Shown here piece by piece: positions 26,855 through 35,096 of a stretch of DNA of 64,000 bases. How positions within the stretch are numbered: the first letter of the stretch is position 1; every line of letters begins with the position of its first letter. Made by a program: the position numbers and the translations under genes. This DNA is from Halomonas salipaludis. Its GTDB lineage: Bacteria; Pseudomonadota; Gammaproteobacteria; Pseudomonadales; Halomonadaceae. The stretch lies in contig NZ_NSKB01000001.1 in the NCBI RefSeq assembly GCF_002286975.1, positions 746,733 through 810,732 of the forward strand. Reading direction: 5' to 3'. The notes beneath the pieces were generated by a model. The model ran no database searches, was not told where the DNA came from, and worked only from the letters and a program-made list of their open reading frames with translations.

Positions 26855-26882
26855 GCCAGATATCAACCCGGGTAACGCAGTA

Positions 26883-27263
26883 TCACTCTTCGATACGTAC
26901 CAGCCAGGACTCGACGGTGTCGTTGCCGAACTCGTCTTTCCATGCCTTGAGGGTCTTCTGATTGCCACCGCGAGTCTCGACGACTTCACCGGTGTTGGGG
27001 TTCTTGTAGATCTTCAGCTTGCGCTTGCGGCGACCACCGGCTGCGGCAGAGGGCGACTTGGCGGCGGCCTTGTTGGCCGGCTTGGGGTCAAGCAGGTCGA
27101 TCACGTCAGCGGCCGACTTGTTGAACTCCTTCATCAGCGCTTCGAGCTTTTCCTTGAACTCGAGCTCGGCCTTGAGGCGCTGATCGCTTTCCATGTTGTG
27201 CAGTTCTTCGGTGAGCTGCTTGAGAAGCTGCTCTTTCTGCATGTAGGTGCTAAGCAGAGACAT
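26883..27263 (-). CDS. mvaT: H-NS-like nucleoid protein, MvaT family
   Basis: A 126-residue xenogeneic silencer of the pseudomonad MvaT/MvaU family. It has an N-terminal coiled coil for oligomerisation (about 1-60, ending DVIDLLDP), a basic Ala/Lys linker and a C-terminal AT-hook-like DNA-binding domain (KRKLKIYKNPNTGEVVETRGGNQKTLKAWKDEFG). MvaT binds AT-rich DNA and represses acquired genes. The lower-GC block at 3.7-13.7 kb in this window is the kind of region it would target. A palindrome CGAGATTATCTCG lies about 85 bases upstream. Confidence 0.93.
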   Translation of the reverse strand: MSLLSTYMQKEQLLKQLTEELHNMESDQRLKAELEFKEKLEALMKEFNKSAADVIDLLDPKPANKAAAKSPSAAAGGRRKRKLKIYKNPNTGEVVETRGGNQKTLKAWKDEFGNDTVESWLVRIEE

Positions 27264-27525
27264 TGCATTTCCTTTCTTTAACGGATGTCAGTTTGCGGGA
27301 TGCCGACGCATTATCACCGCAATCGATGCTAAGTTTCAATATCATAGCGAGATTATCTCGACTCCTCAACTTAACGCCAGTCAATTAATCAACAGCCTAA
27401 TAGCCGGACTTATTGTTTAAAGCCATGCGTGCGCCTACATGCAGCGGGCTTGCCCCGCCCTGATAGCCTGCCTGGCCTGTTCTGATCATCCTGCCCGGCC
27501 GACTGCTGGTGCCCTTCCTTAGGCT
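27264..27525. other. mvaT-bioA divergent intergenic region
   Basis: AT-rich region with no gene, between divergently transcribed mvaT and bioA. It contains the palindrome CGAGATTATCTCG at 27348-27360. The BirA operator of bioA lies at its right end and is listed separately. Confidence 0.6.
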
Positions 27526-27557
27526 TTGTTAACCTACTTAAAAACATAGGTTTACAT
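27526..27557 (+). promoter_or_regulatory. BirA operator of bioA
   Basis: TTGTTAACC, 14 bases, then GGTTTACAT: this matches the proteobacterial BirA box TTGTAAACC-N14/15-GGTTTACAA with two mismatches. It lies just upstream of the bioA ribosome-binding site, so biotin-loaded BirA should repress bioA. Confidence 0.8.
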
Positions 27558-27577
27558 AACTTCTACAAGGTCTCCCC

Positions 27578-28849
27578 ATGCCGTCAAATACCCTATGGCA
27601 CCCCTACGCCCAGATGCAGACGCAGCCAGCCCCCCTCGAGGTAGTCGGCGGCCAGGGCCCCTTCATCGAACTTGCCGGCGGTGAGCGGCTACTCGACGCC
27701 ACCTGCTCGTGGTGGTGCATGATCCACGGCTACGGCCATCCGCGCCTGGTGTCGGCGATCCAGCAGCAGGCCGATACGCTCTGCCACGTGATGCTTGGCG
27801 GGATGTCACACGCCCCGGCCGTCGAGCTTGCCGAGACCCTGGTGCGCATCACCCCGCCGGGCCTCGATCACGTCTTCTTCTCGGATAGCGGTTCGGTAGG
27901 CATGGAAGTGGCGATGAAAATGGCAGTACAGTACCAGGTACTGCGCGGCCGCCCGCAAAAGCATCGCATGCTGTCATTGATGCGCGCCTACCACGGCGAC
28001 ACCAGCGGCTGCATGGCGGTCTGCGACCCTGAAGAGGGCATGCATTCGCTGTTTGCCGGGCTGCTGCCGCGCCACCACTTCGCACCGGCGCCCACGGCGC
28101 CCTTCGATGCCTCGCCGCAGGATGTCGACGCCGATATCGCTGCCCTGCGCACGACCCTAGAGGCCTGCCACCATGAGGTGGCCGCGCTGCTGATGGAGCC
28201 GCTGCTGCAGGCCGCCGGCGGACTCAACATGACCTCGCCCCACTATGTCCGCGCCGCCCGCGAGCTGTGCGACGAGTTCGACGTGCTGCTGATCTTCGAT
28301 GAGGTTGCCACCGGCTTCGGCCGCACTGGCAAGCTGTTCGCCGCCGAGCATGCCGAGGTCACGCCGGACATCATGGTGCTCTCCAAGGGGCTTACCGGCG
28401 GCTATCTGGGGCATGCCGCGACCCTGGCCACCGGCCGGGTCTATAACACCTTTCTCAGCGACGACGACGGCCACGCCTTCATGCACGGCCCCACCTTCAT
28501 GGGCAATCCGCTGGCCTGCCGGGTAGCGCTGGAGAGTATCGCGGTGTTCGAGGAGGAGGACTACCTGGGCAAGATCGCCGAGCTCAACGCTGTGCTGCGC
28601 GAGGAATTGCTCAATGAGCGGGTAGCGCGCCACCCCGCGGTCAATGACGTGCGCGTGCTCGGCGCCTGTGCTGCCATCGAGTTCAAGGATGCCGTCAGCC
28701 TGGCCGGTGCCCAGACCCACGCGCGCCGCCAGGGTGTCTGGCTGCGCCCGTTTGGCCGCTGGCTCTACACCATGCCGGCCTATATCACCACGCAGGATGA
28801 GCTACGCCAGATCACTGCGGCGATGACCTCCTGGGTCGAGCAGTGTTGA
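27578..28849 (+). CDS. bioA: Adenosylmethionine-8-amino-7-oxononanoate aminotransferase
   Basis: A 423-residue class III aminotransferase that makes 7,8-diaminopelargonic acid in biotin synthesis, using S-adenosylmethionine as amino donor. BioA signatures are WHPYAQM (7-13), CSWWCMIHGYGHP (43-55), DSGSVGMEVAMKMA (103-116), DEVATGFGRTG (241-251) and the PLP lysine at 270 (LSKGLTGG). It stands alone here, without bioBFCD, but carries its own BirA operator and a strong terminator. Confidence 0.95.
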   Translation: MPSNTLWHPYAQMQTQPAPLEVVGGQGPFIELAGGERLLDATCSWWCMIHGYGHPRLVSAIQQQADTLCHVMLGGMSHAPAVELAETLVRITPPGLDHVFFSDSGSVGMEVAMKMAVQYQVLRGRPQKHRMLSLMRAYHGDTSGCMAVCDPEEGMHSLFAGLLPRHHFAPAPTAPFDASPQDVDADIAALRTTLEACHHEVAALLMEPLLQAAGGLNMTSPHYVRAARELCDEFDVLLIFDEVATGFGRTGKLFAAEHAEVTPDIMVLSKGLTGGYLGHAATLATGRVYNTFLSDDDGHAFMHGPTFMGNPLACRVALESIAVFEEEDYLGKIAELNAVLREELLNERVARHPAVNDVRVLGACAAIEFKDAVSLAGAQTHARRQGVWLRPFGRWLYTMPAYITTQDELRQITAAMTSWVEQC

Positions 28850-28867
28850 CGCCCAATGGTTCTCCAG

Positions 28868-28890
28868 GCGGCCTGCGGGCCGCTTTTTTT
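28868..28890 (+). terminator. Rho-independent terminator after bioA
   Basis: GCGGCC-TGCG-GGCCGC stem-loop followed by seven T residues, 19 bases after the bioA stop. Confidence 0.9.
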
Positions 28891-28932
28891 GTGCTTGAGC
28901 GGCGGCTAAACAGGATTGTCGCAGTTGCCCTA

Positions 28933-29060
28933 AGCGAGGGACGCCGGGGACAGGCCGAAGAGGAGGTTCTACGCCAGGGATGGCGTAGGTAGCGCCCAGG
29001 GATGGTTTTACAGCGCCTCCTCGCAGGCCTGTCGCCGGATCAGTGCCGAGCGGGGCTGCT
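28933..29060 (+). repeat. 128-bp dispersed element, copy 1
   Basis: First copy of a family also found at 51438-51565 (reverse) and 56403-56530. It opens with AGCGAGGGACGCCGGGG and contains long outer arms (CAGGCCGAAGAGGAGG and CCTCCTCGCAGGCCTG) and a central 8-bp hairpin CTACGCCA-GGGA-TGGCGTAG. The rest of the gap to 29190 shows nothing recognisable. Confidence 0.85.
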
Positions 29061-29190
29061 ATCTACGGGCCGCCTTTTCCGTGCTTGAGCGGCGGCTAAG
29101 CCGATCAGTTGGCAAGCTTGGCGAGATGTTCCATACTGACGAGCTATCGGGCTAGCATCCTGTCATACCACTTACCCTCAGGACCCGCCG

Positions 29191-29943
29191 ATGCAACGAC
29201 TGAATAACAAGACCGCCCTGATTACCGCCGCCGGCAACGGCATTGGCCACGCCGCAGCACGGCGCTTTGCCGCAGAAGGCGCACGGGTGATCGCCACCGA
29301 CATCGACGCCGACGCCCTGGCCACGCTGCACACCACCGCGGGCATCGAGACACGCCGCCTGGACGTCACCGATAGTGCACAGATCGCAACTCTGGTCGCC
29401 GAGCTCGAGCGCATCGACGTGCTGTTCAACTGCGCCGGCTACGTCGCCGACGGGAGTCTGCTGGAGTGCGAGGAGAGCGCCTGGCAGCGCTCCTTCGAGC
29501 TCAACGTAACCGCCATGTTCCACCTCACCCGCGCGGTACTGCCGGGTATGATCGATGCAGGCGGCGGCAGCGTGATCAACATGGCCTCGGTGGCCTCGAG
29601 CCTCAAGGGCGTGCCCAACCGCTGCGCCTACGGCGCCAGCAAGGCGGCAGTGATCGGATTGACCAAGTCGATCGCCGCCGACTATGTCGGCCACGGCATT
29701 CGCTGCAACGCGATCTGCCCGGGCACCGTCGAGTCGCCGTCGCTGCGCCAGCGCATCCGCCTCCAGGCCGAGCGCCAGGGCCGCGACGAGGCCAGCGTGT
29801 TCGCCGAGTTCGAGGCCCGCCAGCCACTGGGGCGACTCGGCCGCGCCGAAGAGATCGCCGCCCTGGCCTGCTACCTAGCCGCCGACGAATCCGGCTATAC
29901 CACCGGCACCACCCATACCATCGACGGCGGCTGGCTAACCTGA
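29191..29943 (+). CDS. SDR dehydrogenase, 2-keto-3-deoxy-L-fuconate dehydrogenase-like
   Basis: A 250-residue short-chain dehydrogenase. The NAD motif is TAAGNGIG (11-18), the active site has Ser in NMASVASS and YGASK for the Tyr-Lys pair, and NCAG is present. The sequence closely follows 2-keto-3-deoxy-L-fuconate dehydrogenases (ALITAAGNGIGHAA, DVLFNCAGYVADGSLLECEE, ICPGTVESPSLRQRI, ending HTIDGGW). That enzyme oxidises C4 of the deoxy-keto acid, making a 2,4-diketo acid for the FAH-family hydrolase encoded 30 bases downstream. Confidence 0.85.
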   Translation: MQRLNNKTALITAAGNGIGHAAARRFAAEGARVIATDIDADALATLHTTAGIETRRLDVTDSAQIATLVAELERIDVLFNCAGYVADGSLLECEESAWQRSFELNVTAMFHLTRAVLPGMIDAGGGSVINMASVASSLKGVPNRCAYGASKAAVIGLTKSIAADYVGHGIRCNAICPGTVESPSLRQRIRLQAERQGRDEASVFAEFEARQPLGRLGRAEEIAALACYLAADESGYTTGTTHTIDGGWLT

Positions 29944-29973
29944 CCCAGCCCCTTTCACAGCAAGGAAACGCCT

Positions 29974-30828
29974 ATGAAACTGCTGCGCTTCGGCCCTGCC
30001 GGCCACGAGAAACCCGGCGCCCTGGATGCCCAGGGCAGAATTCGCGACCTCTCGGCACATGTCACCGACCTGAGCGGCGGCCATCTCGACCGTCGGGCGC
30101 TGGCCGAGCTGGCCGCCCTGGATCTCACCCAGTTGCCCGAGGTGGCCGGCGATACTCGCCTGGGGCCCTGCGTGGCCGGGGTCGGTAAGTTCATCTGCAT
30201 CGGCCTCAACTACTCCGACCACGCCGCCGAAACCGGCGCCGAAGTGCCGCCCGAGCCGGTCATCTTCAACAAGTGGACCAGCGCCATCTGCGGCCCCAAC
30301 GACGACGTGATCATCCCCCGCGACTCGCACAAGACCGACTGGGAGGTCGAGCTGGGCGTGGTGATCGGCAAGACCGCGCGCTATGTCGACGAAGCCGACG
30401 CCATGCAGCATGTGGCCGGGTTCTGCGTGGTCAACGACGTCTCCGAGCGCGAGTTCCAGCTCGAGCGCAGCGGCACCTGGGACAAGGGCAAGGGCTGCGA
30501 TACCTTCGGCCCACTGGGTCCGTGGCTGGTGACCCCCGACGAGATCGACGACCCGCATCGATTGGCCATGTGGCTGGAGGTCGACGGCAAGCGCTATCAG
30601 GACGGCAACAGCAACACCATGGTTTACCAGGTGCCCTACCTGATCAGCTACCTTAGCCGCTTCATGAGCCTGCAGCCCGGCGACGTGATCTCCACCGGCA
30701 CTCCGCCCGGCGTGGGCATGGGCCAGCAGCCGCCGACCTACCTGCGCCCCGGCCAGACCATGCGCCTCGGCATCGACAGCCTCGGCGAACAGCAGCAGCG
30801 CGTGGTCGCCGAGCGCGACGCGCGATGA
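29974..30828 (+). CDS. Fumarylacetoacetate hydrolase family protein, probable 2,4-diketo-3-deoxy-sugar-acid hydrolase
   Basis: A 284-residue FAH-domain hydrolase. It has the GLNYSDHAAETG entry motif, metal ligands in DWEVELGVVIG, and the STGTPPGVGMG closing motif. Close relatives cleave 2,4-diketo-3-deoxy-L-fuconate to pyruvate and lactate. With the SDR before it and the UxaA-type dehydratase 13 bases after it, it completes a non-phosphorylative sugar-acid route. An alternative automatic label, ureidoglycolate lyase, is less consistent with the neighbours. Confidence 0.82.
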   Translation: MKLLRFGPAGHEKPGALDAQGRIRDLSAHVTDLSGGHLDRRALAELAALDLTQLPEVAGDTRLGPCVAGVGKFICIGLNYSDHAAETGAEVPPEPVIFNKWTSAICGPNDDVIIPRDSHKTDWEVELGVVIGKTARYVDEADAMQHVAGFCVVNDVSEREFQLERSGTWDKGKGCDTFGPLGPWLVTPDEIDDPHRLAMWLEVDGKRYQDGNSNTMVYQVPYLISYLSRFMSLQPGDVISTGTPPGVGMGQQPPTYLRPGQTMRLGIDSLGEQQQRVVAERDAR

Positions 30829-30841
30829 GCAGGAGCCAGCT

Positions 30842-32485
30842 ATGACCTCTCCGATTGCCAGCGACGCCGGTCGTCTGACCAGCCTGCGCGTACACGCCGA
30901 CGACAACGTCCGCGTGGCACTCAAGGATCTGCCGGCCGGCAGCGAGATCGACGACGGCGCCACCCGGGTGCGCCTGGTCGAGCCGATCCGCCACAAACAC
31001 AAGTTTTCGCTGGTCGACCTTGCCGAGGGCGACAGCGTGGTCATGTACGGCGTGACCGTGGGCCGCGCCACCCGGCCGATTGCCGCCGGTGCCGCCATCA
31101 CCACCGACAACACCACCCACAGCACCGCCTCGAGCACGCCTCAGGCACGCCGCGGCGAGTGGCAGGCGCCGGACGTCGGCGCCTTCACCGGCCTGACCTT
31201 CGACGGCTATCGGCGTACCGACGGCAGCGTCGGCACCGCCAACGTCTGGCTGGTGGTACCGCTGGTGTTCTGCGAGAACCGCAACATCGAGGTGCTGCGC
31301 CAGTGCGTGGCCGATGCGCTGGGCGAAGATCCCTACCGCGATTACAAACGCATGGCCCGCGAGCTGCTTCACGGCGACGCCGCCGCCGCTCCCTCGCCCC
31401 AGGCTGCCGCCGAGCGGCTGTTCCCCAACGTCGATGGCGTGCGCTTCCTGACCCATACGCTGGGCTGCGGCGGCACCGACGACGATGCCCTGGCGCTATG
31501 CCAGCTGCTGGCCGGCTATATCTGCCACCCCAACGTGGCCGGTGCCACGGTGCTCAGCCTGGGCTGCCAGAAGGCCCAGATCGAGATGATCCAGCAGGCC
31601 GTGGCCAGCCGCGACCCGCAGGGACTGCGCCCGGTGCACTACCTGGAGCAACAGGCCAGCCAGAGCGAGGAGGCGCTGATCCGCGATGCGCTGACCACCA
31701 TCTTCGACGGCCTGGCCGAGGCCAACCGCACCCCGCGCACCCCGGCCCCGCTCTCGGCGCTGAGCCTGGGCGCCGAGTGCGGCGGCTCGGACGGTTTCTC
31801 GGGGCTCTCCGCCAATCCACTGGTGGGCGCGGTGATGGACCGGCTGGTGGCATTGGGCGGTAGCGGCATGCTCAGCGAGTTCCCTGAGCTGTGCGGCGTC
31901 GAGCATGAGCTGGTGGCACGCTGCACCGACGACCGGGTGGCCGAGCGCTTCCGCGCATTGATGAGCGCCTACCAGCGCCACGCCTCACGGGTCGGCGCCG
32001 ACTTCTCGATGAACCCCTCGCCGGGCAATATTCGCGATGGCCTGATCACCGATGCCATGAAGTCCGCCGGCGCCGCCAAGAAAGGCGGCGACAGCCCCAT
32101 CGTCGACGTGCTCGACTACACCGAGCCGCGCACCCGCGCCGGGCTGAGCCTGCTCTGCTCGCCGGGCAACGACGTCGAGTCGACCACTGCCCTGGCCGGC
32201 TCCGGCGCCAACCTGATCCTGTTCACCACCGGGCTTGGCACCCCCACCGGCAACCCGGTCACCCCGGTGTTGAAGATCTCCAGCAACAGCGAGCTGGCGG
32301 CACGCATGAGTGACGTGATCGACTTCGACGCCGGGCCGATCATCCGCGGCGAGGCGCAGATCGACGAACTCGCCAACGACCTGCTCAGGCTGTGCATCGA
32401 CACCGCCTCGGGCCGCTACCAGCCGCAGGCAGTGCGGCTGGCCCAGTACGACTTCATCCCCTGGAAGCGCGGTGTGTCGTTGTAA
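30842..32485 (+). CDS. UxaA-family (altronate/galactarate-type) sugar-acid dehydratase
   Basis: A 547-residue fusion of an N-terminal SAF domain (about 10-95) and a C-terminal UxaA domain (about 120-540). Family motifs include GYRRTDGSVGTANVWLV, HTLGCGG, LGAECGGSDGFSGLSANP and the FTTGLGTPTGNPVTPV segment. Members are iron-dependent dehydratases that convert aldonates to 2-keto-3-deoxy acids. It probably supplies the substrate of the SDR encoded first in this three-gene operon. The exact sugar acid cannot be decided; fuconate- or rhamnonate-type is suggested by the SDR. REP array F begins ten bases after the stop. Confidence 0.85.
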   Translation: MTSPIASDAGRLTSLRVHADDNVRVALKDLPAGSEIDDGATRVRLVEPIRHKHKFSLVDLAEGDSVVMYGVTVGRATRPIAAGAAITTDNTTHSTASSTPQARRGEWQAPDVGAFTGLTFDGYRRTDGSVGTANVWLVVPLVFCENRNIEVLRQCVADALGEDPYRDYKRMARELLHGDAAAAPSPQAAAERLFPNVDGVRFLTHTLGCGGTDDDALALCQLLAGYICHPNVAGATVLSLGCQKAQIEMIQQAVASRDPQGLRPVHYLEQQASQSEEALIRDALTTIFDGLAEANRTPRTPAPLSALSLGAECGGSDGFSGLSANPLVGAVMDRLVALGGSGMLSEFPELCGVEHELVARCTDDRVAERFRALMSAYQRHASRVGADFSMNPSPGNIRDGLITDAMKSAGAAKKGGDSPIVDVLDYTEPRTRAGLSLLCSPGNDVESTTALAGSGANLILFTTGLGTPTGNPVTPVLKISSNSELAARMSDVIDFDAGPIIRGEAQIDELANDLLRLCIDTASGRYQPQAVRLAQYDFIPWKRGVSL

Positions 32486-32494
32486 GTTTCGCCA

Positions 32495-33590
32495 AGGCCA
32501 ATGTAGGAGCGAATTCATTCGCGATGGGGCTGCTCTACCCCGGCAGCGCTGCGCGCTGCATCGCGACTGAATTCGCTCCCACACTGGGAATGGCAACAAA
32601 GCCGTTGTAGGAGCGAATTTATTCGCGATGGGGTGGCTCTACCCCGGCAGCGCTACGCGCTGCATCGCGACTGAAGTCGCTCCCACACTGGGAGTCGTGC
32701 CTTTGGCATGGGTGGGAGGATGTCCTGCAACACCGGGAGTGGCGCCAAGGCCAATGTAGGAGCGAATTCATTCGCGATGGGGCTGCTCTACCCCGGCAGC
32801 GCTACGCGCTGCATCGCGACTGAAGTCGCTCCCACACTGGGAGTCGTGCCTTTGGCATGGGTGGGAGGATGTCCTGCAACACCGGGAGTGGCGCCAAGGC
32901 CAATGTAGGAGCGAATTCATTCGCGATGGGGTGGCTCTACCCCGGCAGCGCTACGCGCTGCATCGCGACTGAAGTCGCTCCCACACTGGGAGTCGTGCCT
33001 TTGGCATGGGTGGGAGGATGTCCTGCAACACCGGGGGTGGCGCCAAGGCCAATGTAGGAGCGAATTCATTCGCGATGGGGTGGCTCTACACCGGCAGCGC
33101 TGCGCGCTGCATCGCGACTGAAGTCGCTCCCACACTGGGAGTCGTGCCTTTGGCATGGGTGGGAGGATGTCCTGCAACACCGGGAGTGGCGCCAAGGCCA
33201 ATGTAGGAGCGAATTCATTCGCGATGGGGTTGCTCTACACCGGCAGCGCTACGCGCTGCATCGCGACTGAAGTCGCTCCCACACTGGGAGTCGTGCCTTT
33301 GGCATGGGTGGGAGGATATCCTGCAACACCGGGGGTGGCGCCAAGGCCAATGTAGGAGCGAATTCAATCGCGATGGGGTGGCTCTACCCCGGCAGCGCTG
33401 CGCGCTGTATCGCGACTGAAGTCGCTCCCACACTGGGAGTCGTGCCTTTGGCATGGGTGGGAGGATATCCTGCAACACCGGGAGTGGCGCCAAGACCAAT
33501 GTAGGAGCGAATTCAATCGCGATGGGGTGGCTCTACACCGGCAGCGCTACGCGCTGCATCGCGACTGAAGTCGCTCCCACAGGGAATTGC
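32495..33590. repeat. REP array F with a 149-bp tandem repeat (about 6.3 copies)
   Basis: Irregular REP units (32495-32640) are followed by a head-to-tail tandem array with an exact 149-bp period, shown by ATGGGTGGGAGGAT recurring at 32708, 32857, 33006, 33155, 33304 and 33453. Each unit joins a full REP pair to about 50 bp of other sequence (ACTGGGAGTCGTGCCTTTGG and GTCCTGCAACACCGGG). Copies differ at a few scattered sites. Short open frames inside are by-products of the repeat. Confidence 0.95.
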
Positions 33591-33644
33591 GCCTCAGCTG
33601 GCGTCGCTGTCGGTAAGCCGCTTCTTCAACTGCGCTCGGTTACC

Positions 33645-33932
33645 TCAATGCGTCCTATCCATTTCGTACACCGCCTTCTCGATGACATCTGACGAGACGC
33701 CCTGTGCCCTTAGCGCCGCTACGAGCCGCTGTACGCCATCATCGAGAAATTGTGCTTCGTCGCGACGCAGCCCTTCGCTGACGTAGGCCTTAAGCAGCGT
33801 CTGATACCCTTGGAAACCTTTCAGGGGGGCGATCGCCTTCAACGACTCGACCACATCTACCGGGACTCTCAGAGTTACCGTCGTCATAGGACGGTCTTTA
33901 CTCAAACGTGTCTTCAATTTGTCATCCAGCAT
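33645..33932 (-). CDS. brnA: BrnA family antitoxin
   Basis: A 95-residue ribbon-helix-helix-type antitoxin. The core reads MTTVTLRVPVDVVESLKAIAPLKGFQGYQTLLKAYVSEGL, typical of BrnA/CopG-like proteins that neutralise BrnT and repress the operon. The ATG at 33932 lies inside the end of brnT (11-base overlap) with GGAGG six bases upstream; a longer upstream frame has no such signal. Confidence 0.85.
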   Translation of the reverse strand: MLDDKLKTRLSKDRPMTTVTLRVPVDVVESLKAIAPLKGFQGYQTLLKAYVSEGLRRDEAQFLDDGVQRLVAALRAQGVSSDVIEKAVYEMDRTH

Positions 33933-34215
33933 AGATCGCCTCCTCTTTTCTCGTCGCACGGCGAGCTGACACGATACGGATACCCTCGTCTTCAAATTCG
34001 ATAAATACCACGAACAGCAAACGGGTATATGCGTCAAAGCCAATCACGGCGTCACGGTCTTCTTCATTGCGCGAAGCATCTTGGAGCACCAAGAGCGGAT
34101 CATCGAAAACTGTGACCGCTTCTTCAAAGCTGATGCCATGCTTGTGCAGATTCCGGGAAGCCTTACCACCATTCCAGAAAAATACCGTACCGCGCAGCTC
34201 AGAGCGAAAATCCAT
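33922..34215 (-). CDS. brnT: BrnT family ribonuclease toxin
   Basis: A 97-residue RelE-fold ribonuclease toxin. The typical BrnT pattern is present: FFWNGGKASRNLHKHGISFEEAVTVFDDP, a central beta strand LLFVVFIEFEDEGIRIVSAR and the closing RRATRKEE. The ATG at 34215 with AGGTGG upstream is chosen over an upstream start at 34263. It precedes brnA as in other brnTA operons. A perfect dyad sits over its promoter. Confidence 0.9.
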   Translation of the reverse strand: MDFRSELRGTVFFWNGGKASRNLHKHGISFEEAVTVFDDPLLVLQDASRNEEDRDAVIGFDAYTRLLFVVFIEFEDEGIRIVSARRATRKEEAIYAG

Positions 34216-34226
34216 GCAGCCACCTT

Positions 34227-34245
34227 GTAAATACATTGTATTTAC
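34227..34245 (-). promoter_or_regulatory. Dyad at the brnTA promoter
   Basis: GTAAATAC-ATT-GTATTTAC, a perfect 8-bp inverted repeat two bases upstream of the brnT ribosome-binding site. It is the likely autoregulatory operator bound by BrnA or the BrnTA complex. Confidence 0.7.
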
Positions 34246-34266
34246 CAAAACAGTGAGCGACAAGTG

Positions 34267-34992
34267 TCATTCTTCGTCGCTCGAAAGCCGCTTCTTGAGC
34301 TGCATATAGGTGCCGTAGTGGCGGTCGAGGTGGCGGCGCATGGCGGCTTCGGCGGCGTCGGGGTCGCGGGACTCGATGGCTTCGACGATCTCGATATGCG
34401 CGGCCATGGCGGCCTTGTCTTCGTTTTTCTGCTGCAGCACCTGGGCGCGGCGGTCGTCGAGCCACTCGGAGAGCGATTCGTGGATGGCGTCGAAGATCGG
34501 GTTGCGGGCAATGTTCGCCAGCACCCCGTGGAAGGCGTTGTCGGAGCGCTTGAAGCGCGCTTCGTCGCCCACTGCGTCGCGGTTGTCGTCGAGCGCGGCG
34601 CGCAGCCGGGCGAGGTCCTCGTCGCTGGCATGCTGGGCGGCGTAGCGCGCCAGCGAGATCTCGAACATGGCGCGAGCTTCCTGAAAATATTGCTGCCCAT
34701 CGGGCTTGGAGAGCAGCTGCCGAGTGACGCCGGAGAGCCGCGCCATCACCGCCTCGGCGGTGGGCCGGATGACCCGCGCCCGGGTACCGCTGTTGATGGC
34801 GATCAGCCCCAGTTGCTGAAGGTGGAACAGCGCTTCGCGTACTGCCGGCCGGCCGACGCCGAACTGCTCCATCAGCTCACGCTCTGAGGGCAGCTGGTCG
34901 TTCTCACTCAGGCGACCCTCGAGGATCTCAGCCTCGAGCTGCTCGGCAACCTGTTCGGACAGCGTCTTGCGCTCTACGCGGTACTTGCTCAT
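34267..34992 (-). CDS. FadR-type GntR regulator, NanR-like
   Basis: A 241-residue repressor with an N-terminal winged helix (about 10-75; LPSERELMEQFGVGRPAVREAL) and a C-terminal all-helical FCD ligand domain (about 95-225) carrying His and Asp metal-ligand candidates. It most resembles NanR-like regulators of sugar-acid genes. Two nearby promoter regions (39274-39288 and 42385-42399) contain direct repeats resembling GGTATR with a 9-bp period, like the NanR site, so it probably controls TRAP system 1 and the kinase/PdxA2 operon. Confidence 0.82.
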   Translation of the reverse strand: MSKYRVERKTLSEQVAEQLEAEILEGRLSENDQLPSERELMEQFGVGRPAVREALFHLQQLGLIAINSGTRARVIRPTAEAVMARLSGVTRQLLSKPDGQQYFQEARAMFEISLARYAAQHASDEDLARLRAALDDNRDAVGDEARFKRSDNAFHGVLANIARNPIFDAIHESLSEWLDDRRAQVLQQKNEDKAAMAAHIEIVEAIESRDPDAAEAAMRRHLDRHYGTYMQLKKRLSSDEE

Positions 34993-35096
34993 CTACGTCC
35001 CTCTTGCTCTGCTTGGGCGCCCGCCACGTGCTGCGACGCCGACATGCCGACCATGTTACTGCATTATACCTGCAGCGGCAGCGCGACTGGACGTCG

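Noticed and set aside
32708-33692. Series of 66-79 residue open frames spaced 149 bp apart
   Set aside because: They are the same piece of the tandem REP array read repeatedly; the period is not a multiple of three, and there is no ribosome-binding pattern or known domain.
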